64,000 bases of DNA from Kalmanozyma brasiliensis GHG001 (lineage: Eukaryota; Basidiomycota; Ustilaginomycetes; Ustilaginales): the NCBI RefSeq assembly GCF_000497045.1, contig NW_015961954.1:310001-374000 (forward strand). The letters run 5' to 3'. The stretch's first letter is position 1. Each line of letters opens with the position of its first letter. A program made the position numbers and the translations under genes. The notes under the pieces are model-generated. The model was not told the DNA's origin. It did no database searches and was given only the letters and a program-made list of their open reading frames with translations. Of this stretch, positions 50,783 through 62,027 are shown piece by piece.

Positions 50783-52991
50783 AGTCTGCGTCTTAGCAGT
50801 GAGATGGAGCAATCGATGCCGAGAATGCGACGCAAAACTTGAACCGAGGAAGATGGCCGGTAGCGAGGCTACCAAGTGCGAAGCGAGCGTGACCGGAAGG
50901 TCCAAAGCGAGGTGGAGTGATACGTGCTCCTTCGACTTGACGTTTACAGATCAAGATCGACGAAAGGTCCGGAAGCCTCGATTTGAGACTCGAGCGGGAT
51001 GAACGACAGTGCCGTCAGATGTCGACTGGGTTGCCAGAAATCTGATGGAAGCAGCGTCGAGCAGATACACGGCGATCTAGATGCAGTAGCAGTGTCTATT
51101 GATCTAGTACGAGGTGCGAGACGATGACAGGGTAGCCTTCAACCTGAACGCTCGGGCCAGTCAACAGCGCTGTTTCTAGCTAGTTCCTGACGACGATGAT
51201 GACCGTGAGAGAGTCTGCAAGCGGAGGCGGGCTTGATGTGGCTGCTGCGAGGTGGATTGTATGTAGTACGAGGCAGGCGGAATTGTCGGGATGCGGAGGA
51301 CCCTTGGGTGCAAGGGAGAGATAATAAAAATAAGTTGGATGCGAGACTGAGATGGTGGAGGTTGCGTTTCCGTTGACAGGTGTCGAAGAATGCAAAGGCG
51401 GAAAGAACGCGAATGAATGGGTTGCTTGCGAAGAGATAGAGAGACAAATGCGAGGGACCGGATAGAAGATGGGATAGACGAATGCAAAAGAGACGGTTGG
51501 GGATGATGGTAGTAGCGGGAAGAGGTCCGCACGAGAGAGGACGAGGGGGAAAGGAAGTCGGAAGTGGGTGCGTGGACGGGCGGGGTCAAAAACTGGGGGG
51601 AAAAGTGGCCGAGACCTGGTCATTCCATGTCGCGCGAAGCACGGAGGACGACGATCAGGGATGCACGGACGATGCTAGAGGCGTGGCAGGAGAGGACGAT
51701 GGCAGGAAAGAGACACAGAGACAAGGAGAAGGTGATGGGCGCGCGCCGAGGGGGGCGTTCGTGTAAAGAGGTGCTTGACAGTCTGAGACAGAATGCGGAA
51801 GGGCAGAGTGGGATGCAAGGGTGCCATCCTGGTGCACCACCCAAGACGGGCACTCGAGCAGAGGAGAGCAGCTGCCTCTGAACAAGTGATGGCCGGTAAA
51901 GATAGACGAGGATCAGGCACTTGACGAGTCAGATTCGTTTGACAGCGGAGGGAAAATCCAGGTTGGGCTTCAGACCACTCTCTGAGGGCCCTGCTCTCAA
52001 ACTCGTGGCTTTTATTGTGAGCAAAGGTACCTGACCAGCTCCGCGACTTTATTGAGAAGGGGTCCTCTGTTCTAGTGCCGCCCTTGAGCACTAGAAACAA
52101 AAAGCCTCATTTGTCCGTCGCGTTTAACGTGCCGCAAATACACGAAGCGCGTCTCGTCGAGTTCGGGCAAGAAGAGCTTGAGCGTGCTCCTTCCATCGAG
52201 TCAGGCCAACTCTATTTAAGCTCAACGCTCAGAGGCGTCTGGCTTCCTGCTTAAGGTGTGAGCCTTTGCTCTGACTTGGCGAGGACTAGACTCGAGCAAT
52301 GTGGCGGAGGGAGGCTTCGTGGACCTGCACTCTAGATTGTTAAAGAAAAGGCACATGACTTCTTAAGGTCAATCAGCCGATGGCAAAGCAAGAGTGGCAT
52401 GATGTACGTCGGGTTTGGGTGTATCGAGTGAGGTCGCAAGGCTCAAGCTCGTCCCTGCTCGGATCAGGTTACGCTCAGAGTCACGGTTTCCGCTCTCAGG
52501 GTCTCGCAGGAAAGCCAGGAACCCATGAACAACCACCACCGTGTTCTGTAAGTCGCGTTCTATTCTTCGAGAAAAGCTGCCATCGGGCGATCTAGCATGC
52601 TCAGATCGGCTTCGGTAGGGATTGCTCACTCCTGGCCTTGCTCCCTAGCAGTCGAGATGTGTGCCGACACCGCGGCTACTCAGATTGACGCAGCAATGAA
52701 GTTGGCGCCGTGATGGCACAGCGAGTGCCGGCGATCACAGACACCAGAGAGGATGCTCAAGATCAATTGCGTGGCCGTGCTTCATGGTCATTCGTCATGT
52801 CTGCAAGATGCTGAGTGTTGCGCCGGAACCGATGCTTATGATATGGTACAGAAAGTGGGCAAGCAGGTCACGGTGCACTTTTTGGCTGCACCAAGGTAGG
52901 CAGTCTACTTCGGTGCAACTCTTCGCGCGCGCAAGTAGTGACCCTTCGAGGCCAGCAAGGTTGTCGGAAGGTGCAGCGACCGTCATCCTCT
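50783..52991. promoter_or_regulatory. Long upstream region of the WHI3-like gene
   Basis: About 2.2 kb between two minus-strand genes. Bases 51170-51620 are strongly purine-rich on the plus strand, meaning a C/T-rich leader on the coding strand of the WHI3-like gene. Overlapping open frames of about 140 codons in that stretch reflect the skewed composition. No other gene was recognised. Confidence 0.4.
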
Positions 52992-54327
52992 CTATGCGCG
53001 GAGAATCGGTGCCTGAGCCTGGGACAAGAACTTGTGCATCTGGTCGAGCGTGATCTCCTCCCTGATCACTGTGGCCTTGATCTCGTTATCCGGGTTGGCC
53101 GGAACGCTGACAGTGCCGTTGGTCAGCTTCCACCCTGGCTGAGCGTTGATGAACTCCTCCAGCTCCGCTCCGGACAGGTTGAGGTAGCTGGCGATGCGCT
53201 TCTCGCTGATCGAGGTGAACGAGCCCTTGACCGAGTTGAGCGCCACCCGTCGTGCCGCGTTCTCAAACTCGTTGATCTTGGCGGCGTATTCGCGCACGTC
53301 CGAGTAGTCTTCGCTCGCCAGGGTCGACCAGAACTCACGGAATCGCGCTTGGAAGAGCAGAGTGCTGAGGTGAGAGAGACGGACGATCAGAGCGTCGGTC
53401 AGGTGACCCGCGGATGGAACGTCCTTGGGTTGCTCGACAACGTCGTCCTCGTCGTCTCCGGCGAGAGATGCGCCGTCATCGCCGGCGGTGGTCGCCTCCT
53501 TCTCGGCCTTGACAGGGATCGTGGGCAATGGCGCCTCGCCGAGCAGAGAGATGCACAGGTTGAAGTCGGGCAAGGGAGCGGCAACGAGCGCCTTGAGGAG
53601 GATGTTGATCACGACAACGTAGTTGAAATCCGAAGGGTTGAACTGGTAGCTATTGATGCGAAGAGCGAGAGGAGCATGATGGCAGTATGAGAGAAGAAAG
53701 TCAGTTGGGTCTGTCTGCGCTAAGCGCCTGAGATCCTGCCCTTGGTCGCCCTTGGCACGAAGCACATCCGCACGTCGGACTGAGTCTGACACCATCCTCC
53801 CTCGCAGCTTGTCGATTGAAGCTCGCCGTACGGATCAGATAGAGCTAATATAGATGCACGTCATCGACAATCCGGGGCTTCACTCCCAGAGAGCCAGTCG
53901 CAATGCATTTTGGTAATATGGGATCATCCTTTGAAAGCCGTCGGTCCATCCCTCCGATTGTGTTCGTCCCCCTAATGCCGTACTGCTGGTGTTATTCATT
54001 CCGGGTGTCTGGCTGCTGGTGACTGTGACGATTGCTGAATGCGCTTAATACAGAGACTGCGAATTGACCTGTGCCGGGTAATTCGTGTGGTGCGGCGTGT
54101 CCAAGGGCTGTAGAGACTGTGCAGGTGCGCGATACTTACAGCTTGAGAACGGCGAGGTTGGCAAGGAGGTCATACGATCCATCGTCGAGTTGTTGAGCGA
54201 GGTAGTCGTGCAGGACATCGAGGTTCTGCGGGTTGTATCGGTCGACGCCCGAGATGAGCTGCTCGATGTGTTCGGGTCGCGATGACGGCGAGACCCACTG
54301 GGATGCGCTTGCGGATTCAGTGGCCAT
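52992..54327 (-). CDS. Translation initiation factor eIF3 subunit K, two exons
   Basis: The coding sequence joins exon 1 (54140-54327) and exon 2 (52992-53649), giving 281 residues. Exon 1 encodes MATESASASQ and RPEHIEQLISGVDRYNPQNL and DGSYDLLANLAVLK; exon 2 continues LYQFNPSDFNYVVVINILLK. This junction restores the conserved NLAxLKLYQFNP of eIF3k. The 490-bp intron has a GTAAGT donor and TAG acceptor and splits a Leu codon. The C-terminal part is a PCI-like winged helix (about 150-281). An acidic insert near residues 95-130 (GDDGASLAGDDEDDVVEQ) makes it longer than the roughly 220-residue human protein. eIF3k is a non-core subunit absent from budding yeast. Confidence 0.93.
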
Positions 54328-54763
54328 TGTGTGATGCTGCTGCTGCTGGTGAGTGCTGATGAGCGGTGCAGTTGATGGTGAGGACAGCAGGTGCTAGATG
54401 GTGAGCTCGATGTGTGGTTCAGCAGCTGGGAAAGCAAATTTGGAAGAAAAGCACAACCTTGTCAAGCTCGACCTCGACCCTGCCCTTTGTCACTTGAGAA
54501 AATGAAATGCTTCATTCAAATTGAGCTTGTGGCTCGACTTCAAACTCTTGCCAACTTTGAATTCAGATCGGCACTGCTTCCCCGATTCAGCCACGAGCGG
54601 CCAAAGCCGTGGTGGCCTGATCCGCGTGCCTCGTGTTGCTCTCTCTCCGCCCAGACCTTCCCATGAATCGAATTTTGAGATGGCCAAACGACTTTCTTCC
54701 TCATCATCATCTTCACTTGTTGATCACCGCCATTCACACTTCGCACCATAGCATCATTACAAC
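54328..54763. promoter_or_regulatory. Divergent promoter region of eIF3k and IDI1
   Basis: A 436-bp spacer between two divergent genes holding both promoters. No motif stands out. Confidence 0.4.
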
Positions 54764-55552
54764 ATGTCGACAACTACAACCGCTACCGAGACGGCTTCGC
54801 AGCCCACCTCGTCCACCGTCACGCTCGACTCGGCGCCGCTGACGGGCTACGACGAGGAGCAGATCCGTCTCATGGAGGAGCGATGCATCGTGCTCGACAA
54901 CGACGACAAGTACCTCCGCGACGGCAGCAAGAAAGAGTGCCATCTCATGACCAACATCAACAAGGGTCTTTTGCATCGTGCCTTTTCTGTCTTCCTCTTC
55001 GACCCTTCATCGGGCAAACTGTTGCTGCAACGACGGGCACCCGAGAAGATTACGTTCCCCAACATGTGGACCAACACGTGCTGCTCGCATCCGTTGGCGA
55101 TCAAGGGCGAGCTCGAGGAGGCGGAGCAGATCGGCGTGCGCCGGGCAGCGCAACGCAAGCTCGATCACGAGTTGGGTATTCCGGCGGAACAGGTGCCGTT
55201 GGATCAGTTCCAGTATCTGACGAGAATCCACTACTTGGCACCCAACGGCGACGCCGAGAACATGTGGGGTGAGCACGAGATCGACTACATCCTCTTCATC
55301 ACCGCCAAAGTCACGCTGGAGCCCAACATGAACGAGGTCTGCGACACAAAGTGGGTCTCACCAGAAGAGCTGAAGGCGCTCATGACCGAGTTGGACCCAG
55401 CAGCGTTTACGCCTTGGTTCAAGCTGATCGTCCAGAAGTTCCTCTTCCCGTGGTGGAAGGACTTGCTGGCAAGGAGAGGCGACGAGTCCAAGCCCCTCGA
55501 TGCAAAGTCGTTGGCCACTCTGACCGACCACAGCATCCACCGCATGCTCTGA
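54764..55552 (+). CDS. IDI1: Isopentenyl-diphosphate delta-isomerase
   Basis: This 262-residue type I isomerase interconverts IPP and DMAPP, feeding sterol, dolichol, ubiquinone and prenyl-protein synthesis. It has the Nudix fold. Seen: [20 protein letters not shown]; the catalytic-Cys motif [24 protein letters not shown] of the Nudix box; the second catalytic element [11 protein letters not shown] with the metal-binding Glu; and [11 protein letters not shown]. Length and spacing match fungal Idi1 (yeast 288 residues). No mitochondrial signal is visible; the polar Thr-rich start suggests a cytosolic protein. It is single-exon with the ATG at 54764. Confidence 0.97.
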   Translation: MSTTTTATETASQPTSSTVTLDSAPLTGYDEEQIRLMEERCIVLDNDDKYLRDGSKKECHLMTNINKGLLHRAFSVFLFDPSSGKLLLQRRAPEKITFPNMWTNTCCSHPLAIKGELEEAEQIGVRRAAQRKLDHELGIPAEQVPLDQFQYLTRIHYLAPNGDAENMWGEHEIDYILFITAKVTLEPNMNEVCDTKWVSPEELKALMTELDPAAFTPWFKLIVQKFLFPWWKDLLARRGDESKPLDAKSLATLTDHSIHRML

Positions 55553-55974
55553 AGCGGCTGCAGTCACAGACAGCGCCAACAATACTTGGCGTCATCCGAT
55601 ACCCACACCTTTCCCCTTGACTGCGACACACTTTGCTGTATCTTGGGCTTGCTCCATCTCATCCTTTGCGCCGACTCATCTTTGTAGACAATAACATTCA
55701 CTTGACCAAAACACATTTTCGTGTTCACATGGCTGACCACCACGAGAGGAGAGGTTCAGAGTCCTCGGCTCAAAGAGGGGCAATCGCACACGCAGTGAGG
55801 CTCTATGAGTTCGAAGCTGCTCCATGTGAGAGCGTGATATTTTTGCAGGGTGTGTGTGTATGTGAGCTACACAAGGTGATGGAGCCGAATCAAACGATCC
55901 GACGAGCTAAAAGTAAGAGTGTAAATGCAGGGATGGGAAAGGGGAAGACATGACGAAAGGAACACAACGATTGT
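55553..55974. other. Convergent 3' region between IDI1 and RPL9
   Basis: A 422-bp spacer between convergent genes. No gene or repeat was recognised. Confidence 0.35.
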
Positions 55975-57114
55975 TTAAGCCTCGGCCTTGACAACGGTGT
56001 CCTTGCCGGTGCAGTAGATGCCGTCCAAGAACTTTCGGATATCCTTGTTGCGCACGAGCGTGGCGCCGTGGAGAAGAGCAGCCGACTGCGAGACGAGGTC
56101 AATGTCGTTGCCCTCGACCAGCACCTGGTCCTTCTGCGCCTTGTCCTCCTGAATCGTCACACCCTCGAGCATGACAATGTTGCGCACGCGCTTCTCGCCC
56201 AGGAAGTTGCGGATCTCGGCCGACTTCTTGTCACCGGCAATGATGATGTTGATGGGGAAATGGGCGTAGACCGCACGCATCTTGTACTGGAAGCCCTTGG
56301 TGACACCCTTGAACATGTTGGCGACCGTGGCACCGGCAGTTCGCAGGCACGCAGCGTGCTTGCGCCCAGCGTGCCACACGACGAACTTGACCTTCTGGCC
56401 AGTGGGGCTCTTGATGATACGGGCATCAAGGTTCATGTGCTTGAGCGACTGTTGAGAGTGGAATGCATGGGAGTAGAAAAGCGTAAGTATGTCTGTGCAG
56501 TTGAGAGTGCAGTGACGCCAGCTCGAACTCTGCAGCGTGTCTCCTTGAGCAGCAGTTCCAATGAATGGCGGAAGATCCGTTTCCATTTGTGCCAATTGGT
56601 GATCTCTCCATCTCCAAGACTCTTCCGCATCCATGCTTGCGCTTCCATGCTGCTTGCCGGTACGGTCGAGCATCGATGGGATGAATGCATATGGCATCTG
56701 CCACCAACCGTCCCGCTTGCAGTTGGTGCCTATGTCCTTCTGCGCACTGTAACGGCTTCTGCTGCCCTGCTGTTGAATTAAGCCTAGCATCCTCCCTGTG
56801 ATGTCTTCCGTGCTTCTGACCATTGCGTTGGCTTCCCTTTATCCCTCGAACCTGCCTGAACTTCCTGTGTGAGCAACCACTGCTGATCGCGAATCTTCCT
56901 CTAGGATATCCATGCGTGCAATCCTGCTCCTTCCACCATCACTGCTGCTGCTGCTGTTGCGAGAATCTGCTGTCGAGCCAAGTGGGCGATGTCGTTCGAT
57001 GCTAACCTTAGTGAGTTCACCACGGGGACCCTTGACGGTGAAGACGCGCGACGAGACGCTGACGGAAACGTCGGCGGGGACGGCGACGTCAAGCTCCTTG
57101 TAAATTTGCAACAT
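55975..57114 (-). CDS. RPL9: 60S ribosomal protein L9 (uL6), two exons
   Basis: The coding sequence joins exon 1 (57007-57114) and exon 2 (55975-56448), giving 193 residues, the family length. Exon 1 encodes MLQIYKELDVAVPADVSVSV and VKGPRGELTK; exon 2 continues SLKHMNLDARII and includes GVTKGFQYKMRAVYAHFPIN, EIRNFLGEKRVRNI and VRNKDIRKFLDGIYCTGKD, as in yeast Rpl9. The 558-bp intron (56449-57006) is long for this window, with a GTTAGC donor and a CAACAG acceptor. A further ACACAG acceptor-like site lies just upstream of the ATG, so a 5' UTR intron is possible. The protein sits near the sarcin-ricin loop and stalk base of the 60S subunit. Confidence 0.95.
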
Positions 57115-58651
57115 CTTGGATCTGTGTAAAGTTGTCGAGACGGATGGTCGAATGTCAGTCTACTATGTCGGTAGAGCAATGCGTGTGTGGGACGAGTCGA
57201 GACAGAATGAGAGCGGGGCGGGCACGAGCTTGCTGGATTGCCGAGTGTCTGACGGTGTGATGTCGAGCATGCACAAATGCAATCCGATTCCTCTTCGTTG
57301 GGGAAAGTGTGTCTAACCTCCCCGTCGATGTGTGTCTCAAATGTGTGTCGATCTGAAGACAACGCGATGCGTACGTATAGAGAAGTGCGATGGCCTGAAC
57401 GATGCTAGATGGCGGTGTTTGTAGGCGGTGATGCAAGGCTGAGATGCAAGAGCACAAGTCTATATGTATATCGAGTGTCGATGCAAAGTGGTGTCGTCGA
57501 ATTGCCTGGAATGTGCTCGTGCTGCTCCTTGTCGTCGTCGATCTGTCTGACATTCGTACCCTGCTTGGGCTTGTCGGTCTACTAACCTTGAGGGGATGTG
57601 TGTACGGAGACGTAGGGTGACGGTAAGGAAGATCTCAAGATGGCGACCAAGCTTCTTTGGCCGCTGAGCTCGCTTTCTCTCAAGTTGAATGTTAGACACG
57701 GGCCTCACCAGCGCTCTCGTCCAGAAAGCAACTGCAGATGGCGACCTTGGCTCTCACCGTTCGACCAAGATCGCAATTGTGCCGGTCTGCAACCTCGAAT
57801 TGTTGGTGACACCCCAGACGCCCAGCCTATCCGCTTTCGACTCGAATTCCAGGATTTCGACTCGACTCTGAGCCATCGAAGGTCAGGTGACACAAATTGA
57901 ACCTCGGCCGAAGCTACATTTTTTCGAATTTGTCGCCTCGAGCTGTCACCAACAGGGTCTAACAATAGCTGACAGCGGGAAACGATCGCTGATCTGCCGT
58001 CCCGATGCGCCATTTTCTTCCTGCGCACACGCCTTCACGAAGACTTTCGGACCCCGCGCTTCTGCGCTGCATGAAACCGGCAAGCGCACGGCACGAAGGT
58101 GGAACGCACGGTGAAAAGCAAGATCGACACAGTGCCCTCCTGCGCTTGTGTCCGCATCGAGGTACACACTGGACCCCGGCCAACCCTTCTTCCATCTCGC
58201 TTTCCACCATCGCCCCTCTCACCTCGCGCCGAGCCGTTCTCCTCTCCTCTCCTTCTCGGTCATATATCGGTCCACTGGCGTTCTTCGAACGTACGCATCG
58301 AACGATCGTTCCGCTCATCTTCCACGGCTCCACTGCTCTGGAGCCTCGACCACGTGGTGTTGTTTCTTCGCTCCCTTCAGGCGGGCTGCGAGATTGCAAA
58401 GTGATTCAAGCACCGCGCCGCCGGACCCATCGAAGGTGTTCCACAGATCTCACGGTCCGAGTCCTGCGCGAAACCTCCTGACATCGACCGGAGGCCGTCG
58501 TTGGACAAACACCAGAACCGCGCGGCCGCTGAGCACCCTACTCCTATCCCGAAGTGCCAAGACTTCATCAGCGCGCACAGCCTTCTAGTCCCAACCGTCC
58601 CGACATATAAGGACCCATCCTTCCGAGACGGAGAGGACGCTCGACGCAAGC
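57115..58651. promoter_or_regulatory. Divergent region between RPL9 and the SGNH-like gene
   Basis: About 1.5 kb holding both promoters. A GTTAGT donor-like site on the minus strand near 57585 pairs with the ACACAG acceptor near 57124, which would form a 5' UTR intron of RPL9 of about 460 bp. A TATAA box at 58606-58610 lies 42 bp before the SGNH-like ATG. No gene was recognised. Confidence 0.4.
58606..58610 (+). promoter_or_regulatory. Candidate TATA box of the SGNH-like gene
   Basis: TATAA within ACATATAAGG, 42 bp upstream of the ATG at 58652. It would give a very short leader. Motif and position only. Confidence 0.35.
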
Positions 58652-60004
58652 ATGCCGTCCAACGTCCGACCTCTGACGGGCAAGAAGAAGATGATTCCCC
58701 TCGGCGCCGAGACGCGCGTGCAAACCATCGGTCGGTTGCTCACCTACTTTTCGGGCGCCTTCATCGTCTTTTCCCTGCTATGCTCTCTTGCGCCTGCATC
58801 CTCATCGCGCGGTCTCGCTCCATCGAATGGACAACGACGGTCGACCACGCCTTCCGGGCGATGCGATCCCTTCAGCCTGCCTGGGTGGGTCGACTACTCC
58901 ATTGGCACCAACGACCTCCCTGCCTGGCGAACGTTCGATCCTTCCTGCACCTCATCTACCTACCTCGCATCGCTAATCTCCACCCTCAACATCCAGCAGG
59001 AGGACCCATCGAAGATCGCACCGCATCACGAACACACCCCTGCCCGCGGGGCTAGCGTTGAGGAGCTCAACAGCTTCCTCTCCAACCGAACCGTGCTCCT
59101 CATCGGAGATCAACGGGTGGATCAGGCGCTCGTGTCCCACTTCTGTTCCCTTACAGGGCACAAAGCCCAGCCGGTGGATAAGAGTCATCCGTGGGGGAAC
59201 AGTCTCAATATGGTTCCGGCTAAACATGGGTTTACGCCAGTCAAAAACAATGCGCCGTTGGCACACTACTGCTACGTGCCGGAGTACGATTTCCTCGTCA
59301 CGTCCGTCTACTCGTATGGCGCGGATACGAGCGATACTTGGCGCGGCGAGGCGCTCTACAATGCACCGGGTCTGTTCGAGGATCGCGTCACAGACCTCTT
59401 CGTGCCGTACCTCAAGGCTATGGCTAGCTCCAAGAGCACTTCGCCAGCACTACCGTTGCCACGGGGGAAGGCAGAGCCGGATCTGGTCTTCTTCAACAGC
59501 GGTCTGTGGGATTTGGCGCGCTGGGCACACCACGACATCGACACCGGCGTCGGGTTGTTGGAGAATCTCAGCGAGGAGAGGATCATGTGGTGGAGATCGA
59601 GAATGGTGGACATGCTCAATTCCGTTTCGGGCGCGTGGAGGAAACCCCGCATTGTGTGGCGCAACACAGCCTACCCACTCGCCTCAGAAGCCTCGACGGT
59701 GGAAGCGTTTTTGGGCATCGAGGGGGAGAGGAGGAAGAATCATCCGTTGTACCACGCCAATCGCATCGCCCAGATCAACGGTGCGCAGAGGTCAGCGCTC
59801 GAGGTGCATGGGGATGACGTGGTCAAGGGAGAGCGAGCGAGAAGTGCCAGGATGCCGAATGGTGTGGTAGGACTGGGCTTCGCAGAGGTCATGATGGGTC
59901 AGGATCAACATGCTTTGGATCCGCTCGCGCCGAGTCAACTGCCCTGCGGTGCACTGTTCGGTGAGATGATGCTCTGGCATCTGCGCGACGCTGTTAATCC
60001 ATAA
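58652..60004 (+). CDS. Type II membrane protein with degenerate SGNH/PC-esterase-like domain
   Basis: This 450-residue protein has a basic cytosolic N-terminus, one membrane segment at about residues 26-50 and a lumenal domain. The domain recalls the SGNH/PC-esterase fold of polysaccharide O-acetyl-transferases and esterases (plant TBL, fungal Cas-type): block I LLIGDQRVDQ at 150-159, block III-like FFNSGLWDL around N282-G284, and a C-terminal D-x-H (D418, H420) followed by PSQLPCGALFGEMMLWHL. Block I normally reads GDS; here residue 154 is Gln, so the nucleophilic Ser is not at its expected place. It may be a divergent or non-catalytic member. Family assignment is inference from short motifs. 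It converges on the UNC93-like gene. Confidence 0.55.
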   Translation: MPSNVRPLTGKKKMIPLGAETRVQTIGRLLTYFSGAFIVFSLLCSLAPASSSRGLAPSNGQRRSTTPSGRCDPFSLPGWVDYSIGTNDLPAWRTFDPSCTSSTYLASLISTLNIQQEDPSKIAPHHEHTPARGASVEELNSFLSNRTVLLIGDQRVDQALVSHFCSLTGHKAQPVDKSHPWGNSLNMVPAKHGFTPVKNNAPLAHYCYVPEYDFLVTSVYSYGADTSDTWRGEALYNAPGLFEDRVTDLFVPYLKAMASSKSTSPALPLPRGKAEPDLVFFNSGLWDLARWAHHDIDTGVGLLENLSEERIMWWRSRMVDMLNSVSGAWRKPRIVWRNTAYPLASEASTVEAFLGIEGERRKNHPLYHANRIAQINGAQRSALEVHGDDVVKGERARSARMPNGVVGLGFAEVMMGQDQHALDPLAPSQLPCGALFGEMMLWHLRDAVNP

Positions 60005-60452
60005 GCCCCGTGTCACACTTGTATTGTTAGGCCCCAAAAATGGCGATAGATGTCAACGCCAGGTGTGTTGGCTGCGGTGATGAGGCTGAAACGAGGCAAG
60101 ACTTGGCGGCTTGCTCGTCATTGACACGGAACGAACAAACGATGAAGCCGATCACTAGCTACGGTAGGCTTACAAGGCAAGTACCCGCAGTCGCAAGCGC
60201 AACGATCCACAACCGAACCGGCGTCCATCGTCCGTCCCGGTCACTCGTCAGACGTGCAGGCCTTGCGTCCTTAGCAATTGCAGTCTGTGACCGAGAGCGG
60301 AGCTGTCGACAACCTGAGAGAGAGTCAGCCAAGTCCCCGACTCTTCTCACGGCACACTACAATGATGGTAGAACCTTGCAACCGTTCATTTCGAGAAGAA
60401 GCATTACAAGCGTGACATATCGTCAAAAGTATACCCGTGTCTTTGTTCGCAC
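60005..60452. other. Convergent 3' region
   Basis: A 448-bp spacer between the convergent SGNH-like and UNC93-like genes. No gene or repeat was recognised. Confidence 0.35.
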
Positions 60453-62027
60453 CTAAAGATCGCCCTTGAGATCGTACTCGGCAGTCTTGAGGCCAGCATC
60501 CTTGAGGCCCTTCCTGTCCTCCTCGGCGGCGTACGTCCTGGCCTCGTGGATCTTGGTGCCATCGTCCAGGATACCGATCTTCTTGACGACGAGCCAAGCG
60601 GGCAAGATCGACAGGGCCCACTGTGCCGTGTTGATGCCGGCAACAGCATCCAGTCGGAGCGTCGTACTGTTGATACCGTACGACACGCACTGACCGGCGC
60701 TCTCGACACCGCGGACGATACTGGCAAGACGAATGATCTCCGCAGGGTCCTCGCTGATGTTGCCGATGATCCAGTAGTTGAGCTCGTACATGACGTTGAA
60801 GCCGATCTGGAGGAAGATGTAGACGCCGAAGCCGCGACCGTAGCCGGGGGTGGTCCAGTCAAAGGTGGGCTTGGGTTCGGTGACGTGGTACTCGTGCATG
60901 ATGTAGATGGCCCACGCCCACCACGCGGCTTGGAGGGCGTAGACAGCGATGAAGGACGACTTGGCACGCGAGTTGACAGTGGGCTTTTTCCAGTCGAGGA
61001 AGAAACCGAGCGCGTAGTTCGACAGACTCGCCGTGACGGCAGAGAGCAGGGAGCCGAGGGCACGCGAACGGACGGTAAAGTAGTTCACCGCGTAGGTGCC
61101 GATGAGTGCCTCAGACCAGGTCGACTGCCAGATGATCGGCAGCAGCAGGAGGACCTGGGGCTTGGTGATGGTCTTCCACATCAGCTTGAGCTCGCGGCGG
61201 GTGGACGACTCGATGTGCAGGTAGACAGGCGTCTTGTCGGTCCTCTGCACCTTGTGCGGGGGCGACAGAAGCATGGCAACGAAAGGACCGCAGCACTGAA
61301 GCACGACGAAGACGAGGTAGGTGTTGGTCGAGATCGAACCGCGCTCAGCATCATTGTAGTTGAGGGCGAGGTTGATGATGCCACCCAGCAGCTGGCCGAG
61401 GACACGCCACATGAGCCAGTACGAGATGTAGCGGGCCTGCTTCAACCTCTCGGGGTAGCCGAGGGCGATGGCACCCTCAACGGACCAGAAGGTACCGGCC
61501 GAGATACCGCAGAGGGCGGCGCCGAGGATGATGAGCCACTGGGTACCGTTGACGCTGTTGAGGTAGAGACCGGCGGCGTATGGAGCATACCCCATTGTTC
61601 CCAGCGCGAGCGCCACCTTGACGGACGTTGCGTTGATGAGGGAGCTAGTGAAGAGAGAGGTGACGACCATGAGAGCGAAAGTGAGAGAGTTGGCGGCGTT
61701 TACGGTGCTGGGGTCCTGGGAACCACCGGCGCCGAGTGCTGCCATCGCGCCCCAAATTCCGGGCGCGAGAAATGAACAGCCGCCCAAAACCGTAATTTGG
61801 AAGAAAGTGGAGCGGAACCAGCTGCGGTTACGACCATCCCAGGCCACACGAGCCTCAGGCTTGGGGTCACGCAGGCCGATGACTTCGAGGAAGGTCTCCT
61901 TGGCCTTGCTTTCGTGAGCCGGCTGGTTGGAGACGACAGGAACCTGCTCGGAGCTGTTGAGCGACTTGTTGTCGGCGCTGCCGGCGTCATCGACGACCGC
62001 CTTGGGAGCAGCGGAAGGACTCGACAT
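60453..62027 (-). CDS. UNC93-like major facilitator transporter
   Basis: This 524-residue protein is a multi-pass membrane transporter of the UNC-93/DUF895 branch of the MFS. A polar N-terminus of about 70 residues is followed by 10-12 hydrophobic segments, including FFQITVLGGCSFLAPGIWGA, SLTFALMVVTSLFTSSLI and WLIILGAALCGISAGTFWSV. Family marks are N-terminal FFQI..GG..FL.PG, AGTFWSVEGAIALGYPE and the central cytosolic loop. Fungal relatives are uncharacterised membrane proteins of plasma membrane or ER; the substrate is unknown. The start is the ATG at 62025-62027. It is divergent from the aminotransferase gene. Confidence 0.85.
   Translation of the reverse strand: MSSPSAAPKAVVDDAGSADNKSLNSSEQVPVVSNQPAHESKAKETFLEVIGLRDPKPEARVAWDGRNRSWFRSTFFQITVLGGCSFLAPGIWGAMAALGAGGSQDPSTVNAANSLTFALMVVTSLFTSSLINATSVKVALALGTMGYAPYAAGLYLNSVNGTQWLIILGAALCGISAGTFWSVEGAIALGYPERLKQARYISYWLMWRVLGQLLGGIINLALNYNDAERGSISTNTYLVFVVLQCCGPFVAMLLSPPHKVQRTDKTPVYLHIESSTRRELKLMWKTITKPQVLLLLPIIWQSTWSEALIGTYAVNYFTVRSRALGSLLSAVTASLSNYALGFFLDWKKPTVNSRAKSSFIAVYALQAAWWAWAIYIMHEYHVTEPKPTFDWTTPGYGRGFGVYIFLQIGFNVMYELNYWIIGNISEDPAEIIRLASIVRGVESAGQCVSYGINSTTLRLDAVAGINTAQWALSILPAWLVVKKIGILDDGTKIHEARTYAAEEDRKGLKDAGLKTAEYDLKGDL

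Noticed and set aside
51139..51623. Overlapping minus-strand frames of 100-147 codons upstream of the WHI3-like gene
   Set aside because: They reflect a C/T-rich leader; the frames overlap in different registers and have low complexity.
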